Shown piece by piece: positions 22,309 through 34,264 of a stretch of 64,000 nt of DNA (the first letter of the stretch is position 1; the number at the start of each line of letters is the position of its first letter). The notes beneath the pieces were generated by a model that saw only the letters and a list, made by a program, of their open reading frames with translations, did no database searches and had not been told where the DNA came from. The position numbers and the translations under genes are program-made. Origin of the DNA: Zingiber officinale (taxonomy: Eukaryota; Streptophyta; Magnoliopsida; Zingiberales; Zingiberaceae). The stretch lies in assembly GCF_018446385.1 (NCBI RefSeq), contig NC_055996.1, forward strand, positions 128,574,532 through 128,638,531, given 5' to 3'.

Positions 22309-23580
22309 TCAGCTTCCTGCAGACTTGAGCTCCTCCAATGTCAACTTTATGTGATCCTTCACAAGCTCTAACCGCTTCAGGTAAACCTCCAGTTCTAGAA
22401 TCTGCTGTGCTCTCCATTTTCCATTCACAGGCATGTCTGGGGTCGCCAAAGAACCACCCTCAAGGTTCAGGGGCAGAAAGTTCAGCAGTGATGTCCCGCT
22501 ACCAAGCCCTGGACCAAACGGCTCCCTGATAGCAGAATTGATGAGCTCCTTGAAGAGCGGCGAGAGGCAATTCTTCACAGTCTCCTCGATGATGTTTGGT
22601 ATCCCAGAAGCTAAAGGTTTATGCATGGATTGGTTGGAATTGCCTACAGCTACTCCTCCAGCTGAAGAAGCTAAAGGTGTAGCATCAGGTACACCAGCTG
22701 CAGCATCTTCCATCAATCTTTTTTTCATGCGCCGTCTTGATCTGGAATTCCTCCTTTCTGAACTTATAGAACCGTCGTTGATCGGAATGGTAATGATCTC
22801 GTTGGAGATAGGGTTTGTGGTGTCGAAATCTTCGTCATCACTCTCATGACTCCTCTTGGTGCTTGCGCTCCATATCTTGCGAGCGATGTCATATATGGCC
22901 CGTTCATGTGTGCTCCTAAAAGCGAAGTTTCTTCCTCCTGTCTGCATCCGGCTGACACAGTTCCGATACTTCTTCTTCAGGCGGCGGAGCTTCTCGATCA
23001 GCTGGTTCTTAGTGAAGTCGAAGTGGAGCTGCTTCTTGATCTCCTCGTAGAAGGGGCTGGTGTCGTACTGATGGTAGGCAAAAGTGGTGCCGCGCCTCGA
23101 GGTAAATTCAAAGAAACCTTGCAGGATTTTGATCGCCTCTTCATCCGTCCAGAGCCTCTGAAACAGCCGCCGAGAATCATCTAAGGCAACGACATCGAGG
23201 GATCTCCGCTCATCGGAGGCGGAGGCGGTGGCGAGTGGGATATGGATGGGGGTGAAAAAGGAAGCGTTAGAAGGAGCAGAGGCAGGAAGGACTTGGACAG
23301 GGATCACGCCGTTCTGGGGATAATCGACTACCGCATCTGACTGGATACTGTTGAGTTTGTGAACGGAGTTAGGGTTAGGGATTGCGGCATCCTGCGAGGA
23401 GGCCGAAGCGTTCAGATCTGCACAGGCTGGCGAAGCCAGTTCTGGCTGCAGCTGCGTTGGAGGAGGCAGCGCCGCCTGATTGTCGTCGTCGTCTTCGCTG
23501 TCGTCGCTCATATCGGAGTAGTCCTCGTCGTCGTCCTCGAAGACGGCGGCCTCCTGCTGCGCTTCTTCAGCCGGCGACAT
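22309..23580 (-). CDS. GeBP/STOREKEEPER-like (DUF573) transcription factor
   Basis: GeBP-family proteins are plant nuclear DNA-binding regulators linked to cytokinin response and leaf cell fate. STOREKEEPER-like members bind promoters of storage or sugar-responsive genes. A single uninterrupted exon encodes 423 residues. The N-terminus is very acidic (DDDEDYSDMSDDSEDDDD). The DUF573 domain lies at about 139-238, from LFQRLWTDEEAIKILQGF through QLIEKLRRLKKKYRN to RAIYDIARKIWS, a trihelix/Myb-like fold. A basic patch SRSRRRMKKR at about 285 may be a nuclear signal. The C-terminal heptad region LELEVYLKRLELVKDHIK is the family's leucine-zipper-like dimerisation segment. The start lies in a (CTTCCT)n-rich leader. 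Intronless structure is usual for this family. Confidence 0.92.
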   Translation of the reverse strand: MSPAEEAQQEAAVFEDDDEDYSDMSDDSEDDDDNQAALPPPTQLQPELASPACADLNASASSQDAAIPNPNSVHKLNSIQSDAVVDYPQNGVIPVQVLPASAPSNASFFTPIHIPLATASASDERRSLDVVALDDSRRLFQRLWTDEEAIKILQGFFEFTSRRGTTFAYHQYDTSPFYEEIKKQLHFDFTKNQLIEKLRRLKKKYRNCVSRMQTGGRNFAFRSTHERAIYDIARKIWSASTKRSHESDDEDFDTTNPISNEIITIPINDGSISSERRNSRSRRRMKKRLMEDAAAGVPDATPLASSAGGVAVGNSNQSMHKPLASGIPNIIEETVKNCLSPLFKELINSAIREPFGPGLGSGTSLLNFLPLNLEGGSLATPDMPVNGKWRAQQILELEVYLKRLELVKDHIKLTLEELKSAGS

Positions 23581-24050
23581 CTCGTCCGCCTATTCCTTCC
23601 TCTTCCTCTTCCTCTTCCTCTGGAAGGTACAGATCGGGAACGAGGGTTTGAGCCTGGAAGAGGAAATGGTTCAGCTTGGACCAGATAGGTACGACGACGG
23701 CCAGATTAGCAGATCGGTGGATCGTCGATAGTTACCGCACGATTCTGAGCGGACGGCCCAGACAACACTTGGCAGAAACGACTATTCGAAACTCGCACAG
23801 TAGTGGATCCAACACATAGGTCGCCGCTTAAGCCACGAAATAAATGACCACTCAATGAATGCCAAACCCGTGAATCCACAACGTTAAGTCAAAGTAAAAA
23901 TTTCTCCATTTCTCTCCCCTATCATAAAAAATAAAAATAAAAATAAACTTCTGAATAACCTTTTTTTTTTTTATGAGGGTCCCATATTTTTTTTATTATT
24001 TCTCCTACCTATTTTATCTTATATATAATTAAATATTTATAAAATTTAAA
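23581..24050. other. Upstream region of GeBP-like gene
   Basis: A (CCT/CTT)n microsatellite at about 23592-23622 lies just upstream of the start codon, followed by an AT-rich stretch with T-runs near 23960. No gene seen. Confidence 0.5.
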
Positions 24051-25776
24051 TCTATAAATTATCCAAAATAACATTAATAATTAAAAATATATATAAATAT
24101 TACCATACATACACCAAATAAAAAGACATAAATTATAATAATATATAAAAATAAATTTAAACATATATACGTCAAATCATGTCTCTGTTTAATTTTTTCA
24201 ACCATTTTCTCATGCATTCGAAGTTGTCCTGGTGTCATCTCACTAGTATCCTTCATAAGAATTTCATAATCCTTATGAAAGATCTCAATTTTTCGCAAAG
24301 CGATTTTTTCCATTTGATATTCTTTAATATCTTGTCATTCTTTGTCGAGAATGTGTTCTATTGTGTCGTACTCTCTGACTTTGGATTTGCCCTTCCTCTT
24401 CCCTGCCTTTTGTCCTATCGGACGAATGCGAGCTTCAGAGTCATCCACATCAACACTTGTATCTGGATTTGGATTTGATGTTGAAGTATTCCCCTCTGAT
24501 TCAGATGTCCTTGCTTCTTGTTAGAGAAATGAGCAATTGATTGTGGAGCATATTTCTCATACTCTTTGAGAACCCTCCACACATGCATATACTTGAAATC
24601 CTTGTTTTTACTGTTGGCTTTCCACATATTTAATGTATTCTTCTCCAACACATTCTCGTCACTCCATCCGTTTTGACGATGAGTATACAAATTATTATAG
24701 GTAGCAGAAAATTCATTTACTATTGACGCAAACTTATAGTAATGTGATTTTAGCACCTGATAGCTTCTCTTTATAGTTTCAATGGGTCGATGCTTGTTGA
24801 AGTAATCAGCTATACGTTTCCAAAAAGCTTGATCCTTCTGGTCATTATCAATGAATGCGTCGGTGCTGATAGTTGCCCATAATTTTGCAAGGACCATGTC
24901 TTCATTAAGAGACCAAAATCTTCGTTTCGAGTTATTTTCTCCGGTTGAACTTCACGCTCTTCTTGTGATGAGTGTGGTGGCCACTGAGATGTTGAAACAG
25001 ACGATAACGTTAGAGGTTCTTTATCGCTGATAGATGGGTCGATAGTAGTTCTTCTTGTTTCATTCGAAAACATGGCTGGTGGTTGAGGAGGTGAAAATAC
25101 AAAAGACATAAAATGCATCCTAAATTAGTTGCTCATGACTGACCAATCTGGGCGTAAATATATACAAAATGGAGCTAGGGTGGTATTACTACGAAGGGAG
25201 AGCGAAAATTTTTGAGAACATTGAAAATTTGAGAAATTTAGAATACCTTGTGGAACATGTGAGATATTTTGAAAATTTGGATGGTATTGCATGTGAGATA
25301 AAAATTGAGGATATTGGGCATCATGGTTTGGAGGAATGCGTGTATTTTGAGAAGATATATTTTCTTCAGCATTTGAAAAATTCAAAAATTTATAAAAGAA
25401 GCATTGAAATTTTCGTCCATCTCGAATACAAATAGAGAATGAAATAATGAATGAAATAGCAAAGGAAGAGATGAATGAAAAAAAATAAGAGTTGGTCATG
25501 TATTTATAGATTTTTTTTAATTAAAAAACAAAAATGAACGTTGAACAATGGCTAGAAATTTAGCGGTTATGTAATGTTAACATTCAACATTCAATTAACC
25601 TTGTATTCAAGGTTTATTTTTTTAATATAAATATTAAAAAAATGAAATGACGGACCGGCTCCGCAAACGCGGAGCCGCTCCGTCATTTTAAGAACGAACC
25701 TCCCTCCCACTATGGGAGAGAAGTTCGTCCCAACCAATATGTCACCAATGGTTCGGAGCTCCCACTGGAGATGCTC
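24051..25776 (-). mobile_element. PIF/Harbinger fragment carrying the Myb-like ORF
   Basis: The right end is a Harbinger-type terminus: read inward on the minus strand it begins GAGCATCTCCAGTGGGAGC, and the adjoining TTA (25777-25779) is the usual 3-bp target. Its subterminal hairpin (cggctccg ... cggagccg) matches the left end of the element at 8403. The body encodes the Myb/SANT accessory protein but no transposase, and no left terminal repeat was found, so the fragment is truncated or internally deleted. The left boundary is approximate. Confidence 0.7.
24074..25118 (-). pseudogene. Harbinger ORF1 (Myb/SANT-like accessory protein), frameshifted
   Basis: In PIF/Harbinger elements ORF1 encodes a Myb-like DNA-binding protein that works with the transposase. 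The core reads FWSLNEDMVLAKLW, then QAFWKRIADYFNKHRP, RSYQVLKSHYYKF and FKYMHVWRVLKEYEKYAP, the usual single Myb-like domain plus plant No-apical-meristem-associated-like tail. The head (PPQPPAMFSNETRR, about 25060) and the tail (ALRKIEIFHKDYEILMK, about 24290) lie in other frames, so at least two frameshifts are present. The product is inferred non-functional. Confidence 0.75.
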
Positions 25777-25873
25777 TTAAAAAAATGAACGGCTATTTTA
25801 CTTAACCTAGATAATTTTATGAAATTACTAAAGCATAGATAAGATGGAAAATGATAAAATCATGTATGCTATA

Positions 25874-26691
25874 TGATCCGGTGGTAAAGACGGGGGGATC
25901 ACTCGTTGGCGGGAGCGTGGAGGTCAAGGGTCAAGAGGGTCAACACCAAGGTCATGCCGAGCGGACAGGTGGACCATCCCCGAACATCCGGTCGACCGGG
26001 CGCCCGGTCCGGGTCTCCCAGGCGACCGGACAAAAGACAACCCAACCATGGGGCGGGTTTCCGACGCTCAAGGTAAAAGAGTATTTAAGCCGAGCGGCCA
26101 GGACGCTCGGCCGAGCTGCAGGACAGTAATACGCAATCCCAGCCGAGCACGTGGATAGGGCTTCTTGGAGGACATGAGCGCCGAGCGGCCGTTCCGCTCG
26201 GCCCGGGAACAGACAAGAACGCTAGGGGACAAAAAAGACAGCTGGTAGCTTCATCCACGAGACACGGCCGCCGACAAACAGCATGGTCGGCGGTTGGAGC
26301 AGACAGAATATCGTACGGTAGAAGCTTCCACCGTCACATCCGGGATATGCTTGGACGATTGCGGAATGGCGTCAGGCGTACTTTTCTAACACAACCCTAC
26401 TGAGGTATGTTTGGGGAAGCGTGCACGCATCGAAAAGCGTGTCCGCGCCTCCCCGGGGTCCTATATAAGGACCCCCAGACTTCGACGGAGAGATGCAATC
26501 TTAATCACTGTAGCCACAGTAACGTTACTTTGCTTCTTCGCTGCCTGACTTGAGCGTCGGAGGGTCGTCGCCGGGAAACCCCTCTCGGCTCGGCTTCTTT
26601 GCAGGTTCGCCGGAGATCTACACCACCAGTCAGAGACAGCGGAGAGTGTCATGTCCCCAGCGTCTGTCGACTCAGCGCTCGGACAAGATCA
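25874..26691 (+). repeat. 5' LTR of the Tat element
   Basis: Starts TGATCCGG and ends GATCA, 818 bp. A TATA box (ctatataagg) sits near 26461. It contains the palindrome cgggcgcccg near 26000. Confidence 0.92.
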
Positions 26692-26817
26692 AATTGGCGT
26701 CGTCTGTGGGAACGCACCTGAATCCGAGCCTAGAAGAAGGAAGAAGTTGGACGCCAACTCCTGGTAACGCTCTCTCCTGAGGAGCTTGAAGCACTCATTT
26801 AAGCGCGAGCCGCAAAG

Positions 26818-27828
26818 ATGGTTGAGCAACAGCAGAAGGCTCAAGCAGAAAGGATAACGCAGCAGGCTGCATCCATCTCTGGAGGCCGAGCGGCAATGGA
26901 GGACCGACCGGAACAATATTCTACGTGGGCTCAGAACAAGGGGCAGACCAGCACACTAGGAGACGCGCCGACCGCCCCTATTCCATTCCATCGAGCGCTA
27001 TTCCAGACCCCGTCAGAATTGGCCCTAGCCAACCAGGGATCGCCCGACGAGGCGCCTATCCGTGACGCTAGGAAGGGCAAGGCGCCCCGGACGGATTCAT
27101 CCCCCGAGCGGATCAATCGGCAGTTCTCCCACGCCATCCTAAGAGACCCACTACCAAAGCATTATGCGCCTCTGGCGATCGGAGAATACAACGGGACTAC
27201 CGACCCCGATGACCATCTGGGTAAGTTCGACAATACCGCCACTTTACATCAATATACAGATGGGGTGAAGTGTCGAGTGTTCCTCACCACCCTTTTTGGG
27301 TCGGCACAACGATGGTTCCGGAGGCTGCCGGACGAATCAATAACAAGCTTCAAGAAGTTCCGCACAGCTTTCCTCCACCACTTCGCGAGTAGCAGACGCT
27401 ATCAGAAAACCAGCGTCAGCTTATTCGCCATCAAACAAGGACCAAGGGAGTCGCTCCGAGCTTACATCCAACGCTTCAACCAGGTGGCCATGGACATCCC
27501 GACGCCCATCTCGGAAACTATGATGAACGCATTTACACAGGGGCTTGTGGACGGGGATTTCTTCAGTGCGCTCGTCAGAAAGCCGCCTCGCAGCTACGAC
27601 CACATGTTGAACAAGGCCAATGAGTACATCAACGTGGAGGAAGCTCAGATGGCAAGGAAAAAAGAAGCACCAGCTGAGCCACCAGTCTCCGCCGAGCGGA
27701 AGCCGCCTTCCAATTATCAACCGCCAAGAGGACCCCGCGCAGAGATGACTCGTCCCCATCTGCAAGCGAGGTCGCAAGCCGTTCAACAAGTAGCAGCCGA
27801 TTGGCCTAAGCCAAAAGGGAAGGTGTGA
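26818..27828 (+). CDS. Tat-lineage Gag-like region (fossil)
   Basis: The coding region holds the retrotransposon gag capsid domain (EYNGTTDPDDHLGKFD, FRTAFLHHFASSRRYQK, SLRAYIQRFNQVAMDI). It lies directly after the primer-binding region and is followed by a protease segment bearing FIDTGSSVNIIF near 28330. Confidence 0.85.
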   Translation: MVEQQQKAQAERITQQAASISGGRAAMEDRPEQYSTWAQNKGQTSTLGDAPTAPIPFHRALFQTPSELALANQGSPDEAPIRDARKGKAPRTDSSPERINRQFSHAILRDPLPKHYAPLAIGEYNGTTDPDDHLGKFDNTATLHQYTDGVKCRVFLTTLFGSAQRWFRRLPDESITSFKKFRTAFLHHFASSRRYQKTSVSLFAIKQGPRESLRAYIQRFNQVAMDIPTPISETMMNAFTQGLVDGDFFSALVRKPPRSYDHMLNKANEYINVEEAQMARKKEAPAEPPVSAERKPPSNYQPPRGPRAEMTRPHLQARSQAVQQVAADWPKPKGKV

Positions 27829-29106
27829 ACTCCCATGTTCTGCTCGCTCCATCAATCCGCCACACACAACACCCGGGATTGTCGGAGTCCCCCTCCGATC
27901 GCTCATCCCGCTCCCAGGAGTTATCGTCGCCGATCTCCCTCGCCTGATAGGCGACATCGGCACCAAGAGGTCGGGCGGCGGGTAGCCAGAGAATCACCCG
28001 AGCGACACCTTCACCAACCGCACAGAGCTAATCCCCGGGCGTCGCATGAATGGCCTAAGTCGTCCGCTCGGGAGGAAGAGAACAGAGGAAATACCTCGAG
28101 GGGCGAAATCAACATCATCGTCGGAGGTCCGACCGGAGGAGATTCCAACAGGGCACGGAAGGCGCATGCAAGGCAGCTCACGATCCATGCAGTTGGCTGC
28201 AGTCAGGAGCGGGCGAACGGGCCCGAGATCAGCTTTGGGCCTAGGGACCTCGAAGGAGTTGAAGTCCCGCAGGATGACGCCCTCATCATTCGAGCGGTAA
28301 TAGCTAACTACACTATTCATCGCATTTTTATTGATACAGGCAGCTCGGTCAACATCATCTTCCGGAAGGCATTTGACCAATTACAAATCGACCGAGCCGA
28401 GTTGCTGCCGATGACAACCCCCCTCTATGGATTCACCGGTAATGAAGTTTTGCCGGTCGGACAAGTCCGGCTCGCTATCTCGCTTGGGGAGGAGCCACTC
28501 AGAAGAACGCGGACCGCCAACTTCATTGTGGTCGACGCTCCCTCCGCCTACAATGTTATCCTGGGGTGACCGACTCTCAACGAGTTCCGAGCGGTCGTCT
28601 CCACCTTCTGCCAGAAGATCAAGTTCCAGGTGGAAGATAAAGTTGGGGAAGTCCGAGGAGATCAACTTGCAGCCCGACGATGCTACGTAGAGATGGTCCG
28701 AGCCGAGGCTAGATCCACTCGGAAAGTGTCACGAGTCGAGGTAAACGCTATAACCGAAAAGTCACCTTCTCTAGTTTATGAAGAAAAAGAGGGGGTACAG
28801 ATCAACCCTTCCCGACCGGAGGCCACGACTTTCATAGCAGCCGACCTGGAAGCAAGTCAGAAAGAGAAGCTGATCAGATGCCTCCAGAAAAATCGCGACG
28901 TTTTCGCTTGATTGACCCATGAGCTGCAAGGAGTCTCGCCGAGCATAGCGCAGCACGAGCTTCACGTCCGACCGGATGCACGGCCAGTAAAGCAAAGGAA
29001 GAGGGACTTTAGTGCCGAACAGAATATCATCATCCGGGCGGAGGTGGATAAGCTCTTGGAGGTCGGCCACATACGGGAGGTGTAGTTCCCGAGCTAGCTC
29101 GCAAAC

Positions 29107-30912
29107 GTGCTGCTGGTCTCCAAATCAGGCAATAAGTGGAGAGTCTGCATCGACTTTCGGGACCTGAACAAGGCCTGCCCAAAGGATTTCTACCCCTTGC
29201 CCCAAATCGATCAACTGGTAGACTCCACGACCGGAAGTGAGTTGATATGCATGTTGGATGCATATCAGGGCTACCATCAAGTGTCGCTCACCCGAGAAGA
29301 CCAAGAAAAAGTCAGTTTCGTCACTACAGACGACACTTACTGTTACAACGTAATGCCATTCGGACTGAAGAACGCGGGAGCTACCTATCAGCGGCTGATG
29401 AATAAGGTGTTCCGGGAGCAGATCGGGCGCAACTTGGAAGTGTATGTGGACGATATACTTATCAAATCCTTCCGAGCGACGGACCTTTATGCGGATTTGG
29501 AAGAAACTTTCCAGACACTGAGGAGATATGGGGTCAAGCTGAACCCCCAGAAGTACTTGTTCGGGGCAAAGGGAGGACGTTTCTTGGGCTACATTGTGAC
29601 CGAGCGGGGCATAGAAGCGAACCCCAGCAAGGTAAAAGCATTGCAAGATATGCCTCCTCCCAGAAATCTTCGAGAAGTACAACGCCTCACCGGTCGGATA
29701 ACGGCGCTATCACGATTCATCTCCCGAACGGTCGACCGAAGCTTTCCTTTTTTCAAGATTCTGCGCAAGGCTACCAAGTTTCAATGGGACGAGGAATGCG
29801 ATCGGACGTTCGAGGAGTTGAAGACTTATCTCAATTCTTTACCCGTGCTGGCCAAACCAGTTGCAGGAGAGTCGCTCCGTATTTACTTGTCTTCGACCGA
29901 ACATGCTGTGGGCTCGGCATTAGTAAGGCCGAACGGCAAAGAGCAGCCCGTGTACTTTTTGAGCCACATTCTAAAGGATGCCGAAATTCGCTACACTGGT
30001 CTCGAGAAATTAGCTTTTGCCTTGATCCTCGCCGCGCGGAGATTGCGCCCTTATTTCTTGGCGCATACAATCATCGTGATGACGAACAGCCCGCTAGGAA
30101 GAGTGCTCCTGAATCCAGAAGCATCCGGGTGGCTCATCAAATGGACAACGGAGCTGAGTGAGTTCGACATTCAGTATCAACCCCACTCGGCGATTAAAGC
30201 CCAGTCCTTGGCAAATTTTCTGACCGAAGTGCAAAATCCTGAGCCCGAAGCTACGTGGAAGGTATTTATAGACGGATCTCGGCTCGGAAGCGGAATTGGC
30301 ATCCTGTTGCTTTCCCCTCAAGAAGAGCGGATGCACCTGTCCGTCCGGCTGGACTATCGAGCAACCAATAATGAAGCGGAGTACGAAGCCCTAATAGCCG
30401 GCCTACAGGTCGCGCGGTACGTGGGAGCCAGCCGAGTGACTCTGTTCTCAGACTCCCAGGTAGCCGCTCAGCAACTCTCTGGGTCCTTCGAGATAAACAA
30501 CGCAAGGCTCAGGCTCTACGCGGAGGCCTTTGAAAAGCTCAGGACCAACTTCGTAGAAGTTGCCATACAGAAGATCCCCCGAGCCGAGAACCAGTCTGCG
30601 GACGAGCTAGCCAAGCTCGCCAGTTCGATATCACCAGTCGTCATCCAGCAACCAATCGAGCAAGTGTCCCTTGTGGCGCACATCGACCGGATAGAAGGTC
30701 TCACATTTCCAAGCGATTGGAGGATATCCATAATTGAATTTTTACGATCGGAGGCCACGCCGTCCGATCGGGAAGAAGCCCAACAATTGAGGAGGAGAGC
30801 CGGCCGATTCACGCTCATCGGAGACCAACTCTACAAGAAGGCATTATCCCGACCACTGCTAAAGTGCGTCAGCTCGGAGGACGCAGAGTACATTCTCCAA
30901 GAGGTACACTAA
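29107..30912 (+). CDS. Reverse transcriptase and RNase H region of the Tat element (fossil)
   Basis: The open region begins in the polymerase (WRVCIDFRDLNKACPKD) and includes the catalytic YVDDILIKS, the thumb, the retroviral RNase H, and a second archaeal-type RNase H (WKVFIDGSRLGSGIGILL, NNEAEYEALIAGL). The integrase zinc-binding segment begins just downstream. Confidence 0.9.
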   Translation: MLLVSKSGNKWRVCIDFRDLNKACPKDFYPLPQIDQLVDSTTGSELICMLDAYQGYHQVSLTREDQEKVSFVTTDDTYCYNVMPFGLKNAGATYQRLMNKVFREQIGRNLEVYVDDILIKSFRATDLYADLEETFQTLRRYGVKLNPQKYLFGAKGGRFLGYIVTERGIEANPSKVKALQDMPPPRNLREVQRLTGRITALSRFISRTVDRSFPFFKILRKATKFQWDEECDRTFEELKTYLNSLPVLAKPVAGESLRIYLSSTEHAVGSALVRPNGKEQPVYFLSHILKDAEIRYTGLEKLAFALILAARRLRPYFLAHTIIVMTNSPLGRVLLNPEASGWLIKWTTELSEFDIQYQPHSAIKAQSLANFLTEVQNPEPEATWKVFIDGSRLGSGIGILLLSPQEERMHLSVRLDYRATNNEAEYEALIAGLQVARYVGASRVTLFSDSQVAAQQLSGSFEINNARLRLYAEAFEKLRTNFVEVAIQKIPRAENQSADELAKLASSISPVVIQQPIEQVSLVAHIDRIEGLTFPSDWRISIIEFLRSEATPSDREEAQQLRRRAGRFTLIGDQLYKKALSRPLLKCVSSEDAEYILQEVH

Positions 30913-31239
30913 GGATCTTGCGGAGGTCATCCGGGCGGCCGGTCTCTGGCTAGGAAGATCCTGCTGGTCGGATACTTCTGGCCAACTCTACAGGAAGACG
31001 CCGCTCGGACCGTCGCTACCTGCCTTTCTTGTCAAAGGTACCACAATTTCTCCCATAGGCCTACGACGAAAATTAAGTATTCTGCCTGTTCGACCAATGG
31101 GGCATGGATATCGTAGGGCATTTCCCCATGGCGACCGGTCAGCGGAGGTTTCTACTAGTGGCAGTAGACTACTTCTCCAAATGGGTCGAAGCCGAACCAC
31201 TAGCCAAGATAACCGAGCAGATAGTCAAAAAGTTCATAT

Positions 31240-32365
31240 TGTTGGTGCGGTTAGCACTAACGGTCTAACTCAGGTTTTGATGAATGACAAATCAGGTTAA
31301 GTTAGGTTTGTTGTTGTCTGACACTTTTATCAAGTGTGCAGGAAAAGTCCAGCTAGGTCGACGGGCTGACCGGATAGCTGGCGAGAAGTCCAAGCGGGTC
31401 GACGGGCTGACCGGACGCTTGGCAAGAAGTCCAGTTAGGTCGACGGGCTGACCGGATAGCTGGCGAGAAGTCCAAGCGGGTCGACGGGCTGACCGGACGC
31501 TTGGCGAGAAGTCCAGACGGGTCGACGGGCTGACCGGACGTCTGGCAGGTAAGTGAGGTAAGTCACTGGAAGGGAGTGACTGTGAGGACGCGTTCCCGAG
31601 AAGGGGACATTAGGCGTCGATCCGGCTTAGATCCATTTCGGATGTCTAAGTCGAGATCGTGACTAGATTCCGGTCTCGGAAAGACGGAATCTAAGTCATA
31701 CTCTTTCTTATCCATCTATTGAACTTTAACTGTGCTAACAATCTGTTTTACAGGATACATATTTGCCTCGGACTAACCCTGTTTTGCAGGAAAAAGGAGC
31801 TTTCTGAAACAAGGTGGTCCGGGCGCCCGGAGGGGATCCGGGCGCCCGGAGGTCCGGGCGCCCGGAAGGGATCCGGGCGCCCGGAAGGCAAATTTCATCC
31901 AGCCGAGTCGTCGCCACGTGGAGCATCATGGTTCGTGCAGCTACGTCACGTTCCAGGCGCCCGGAAGGGATCCAGGCGCCCGGGACAGCATATAAAAGAA
32001 GCCCCAGGTAGGAGCTTCAAAGATATCAAGTCTTCACTGAGAACTTACTGCTTGCTCTGCTGCTCTACGCTCCTGCGACGCCACGAGGCTATTCCGACAA
32101 AGCGCCTTCTTAAAGTCTAACTCTTCTTCTCTTGTCGGTATTTTATTTCTGTCAATTCTTGTACTTATTTGTAATTTTCATTCGAATTGATAGTGATTGC
32201 CCAACTAAAGTACTCACGGAGTACGGGCCTTCGAGTAGGAGTCGTCACAGGCTCCGAACGAAGTAAAAAACACCTGTGTCTATTTTAGTTTTCCGCTGCG
32301 TTTATACTCATCTTTATCGAATCGATATTCACCCCCCCCCCTCTATCGAATCCAACGGTCTTACA
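31240..32365 (+). repeat. 5' LTR of the Sirevirus-type element
   Basis: Starts TGTTGGTGC and ends TCTTACA, 1126 bp. It contains five about 41-bp repeats (31341-31550), GC palindrome units (31821-31985) and a TATA box (catataaaag, near 31988). Confidence 0.92.
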
Positions 32366-32606
32366 AGTGGTATCAGAGCAGGTACCGCTCTGATTTGGTG
32401 CAACCACCAATCAGACAGGGGGTGAAAATTTTTTTTAATTCCAAACTTATATTATTATCTTTTTGGAAGATTTTTTTTTCCCGTTGCACTTAAAATCTAA
32501 ATTGGTACAACACCAACTTAGAGTTTCTATTTTTTCCCGCACTGCTAATCCAAGACGAAGTCTTGGGATTTTCTTTTTCCAGTTAATTTAGTGTGTGTAG
32601 GATAAG

Positions 32607-34264
32607 ATGTCTCAACAAGAAGGCTTCAGCACAGTACGTCCTCCCCTATTCAATGGGGATGACTTTTCGTACTGGAAGAGGAGAATGGAGGTCTACATGA
32701 AGACAGACTACGACCAATGGATGAGCGTCACAAAAGCTTACAAAATTCCAGTAGACAACTCCGGGAAAATAGTAGACCCTGAAGAATGGACAAATGATTT
32801 AAAGAAAAAGGCATCAATTGAAAACAAAGCCATCAATACTCTACACTGCGGACTAGCACGATAAGAACTGAACTGGGTCGGACCGCATGAAAACGCTAAG
32901 GAGCTTTGGGATAAACTGATCGAGCTGCACGAAGGAACAAGCGACGCGAAGGTAACAAAAAGAGATTTGCTGTTAAATAAAATTTTTAATATAAAAATGC
33001 AGGAAGGAGAAACGGCAAGTCAGCTCCACGCGAGGGTCAAAGATATCCTCAACGGTCTCCACGCGATAGGCCACCAAATGGAGAACCGAGACTTAATAAG
33101 GTACGCGTTAAATGCTTTTCCGCGAAATAATTTGTGGGCATCAATTGTAGATGCCTACAAAATTTCAAAAAATTTATCTAAATTAAAATTGGATGAACTC
33201 TTCTGTGAATTAGAACTTCATGAGCAAACTAACGCCGGGGTCGAGAAAGGTGTAGCTTTATTCGCAGGTTCCTCTAAAGAAAAGAAGAACAAACCCGAAT
33301 CTGAAGAAGATTCCGATCAAGACTCTGAAGACGAAGAACACCTGGTGAACCTGGTAAGGAAAATGTTCACCAGAAAAAACAGGATCTTCAGAAGATCAGT
33401 TCGCCAGCCAACTCAAGAAATGTCACATGTTTTGGATGTAACAAAAAGGGGCACTACAAGAACGAATGCCCAAGATTGAAACTTGACAAACCAAAGTCAA
33501 CAAAGAAGAAAGCCCTCAAAGCAACATGGGACGATTTCTCCTCAGACGAATCGGAGGGAGAAAGGCAAAAGCACCAAAGTCACCTCGCGCTGATGGCTCG
33601 CGAAGCTGAAACGGAAGACGAATCAGAGGAATCGGAAGACGGGTCCGAACCCGAATCGAGCCACGAGTCCGCACTCGTTTCCGAAGGTTCCGAAGAGGTA
33701 TACCTAAACTTAAATCGTAAATTCTTTAGAATTATCTCGTGTTTAAATAAAAAATTAGTTAAATTGGAAAATGAAAATAAATCACTTCTTGAGGAAAATC
33801 AAAACCTCAAGGAACAATTAAAAAATTCGAATCCAACTCAAGATCGAACACTTGAGGAGGAGAATTTATCATTAAAAAATGAAATTAATAAGTTAAAAGA
33901 ATTGTTGGAGAAATTCACAACAAGATCTAAAAATTTAGATTTAATTCTAAATAACCAAAAGGCATGCTATAATAAAACCGGACTTGGATATAAGTCAAAC
34001 TCAAACAAAACCTTTAAATCATTATTAACCCAACACAAAGCAACTAAACAAGCTTGGGTCCCGAAAGCGTGCTTAACCACACAAGTAGGACTTAATCAAT
34101 TCTATATACCTAAAGATAAAATACATTATATAAACTTGAATAAATCAGATCAAAAACTAAAATATAAATTTAACTTAAAATCAAAATTCAAAACTCAACA
34201 AAACTTAGACTATCACCAAGTTGATTATAATTATAAAAAGAATCGACACAAACCCAAAATCTAA
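32607..34264 (+). CDS. Copia Gag-like region (fossil)
   Basis: The region shows the Copia gag N-terminus (PPLFNGDDFSYWKRRMEVYM), the UBN2-type core (QEGETASQLHARVKDIL) and a Lys/Glu-rich coiled-coil tail. It lies 240 bases after the primer-binding site. It is not open as one frame and is treated as a fossil. Confidence 0.75.
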
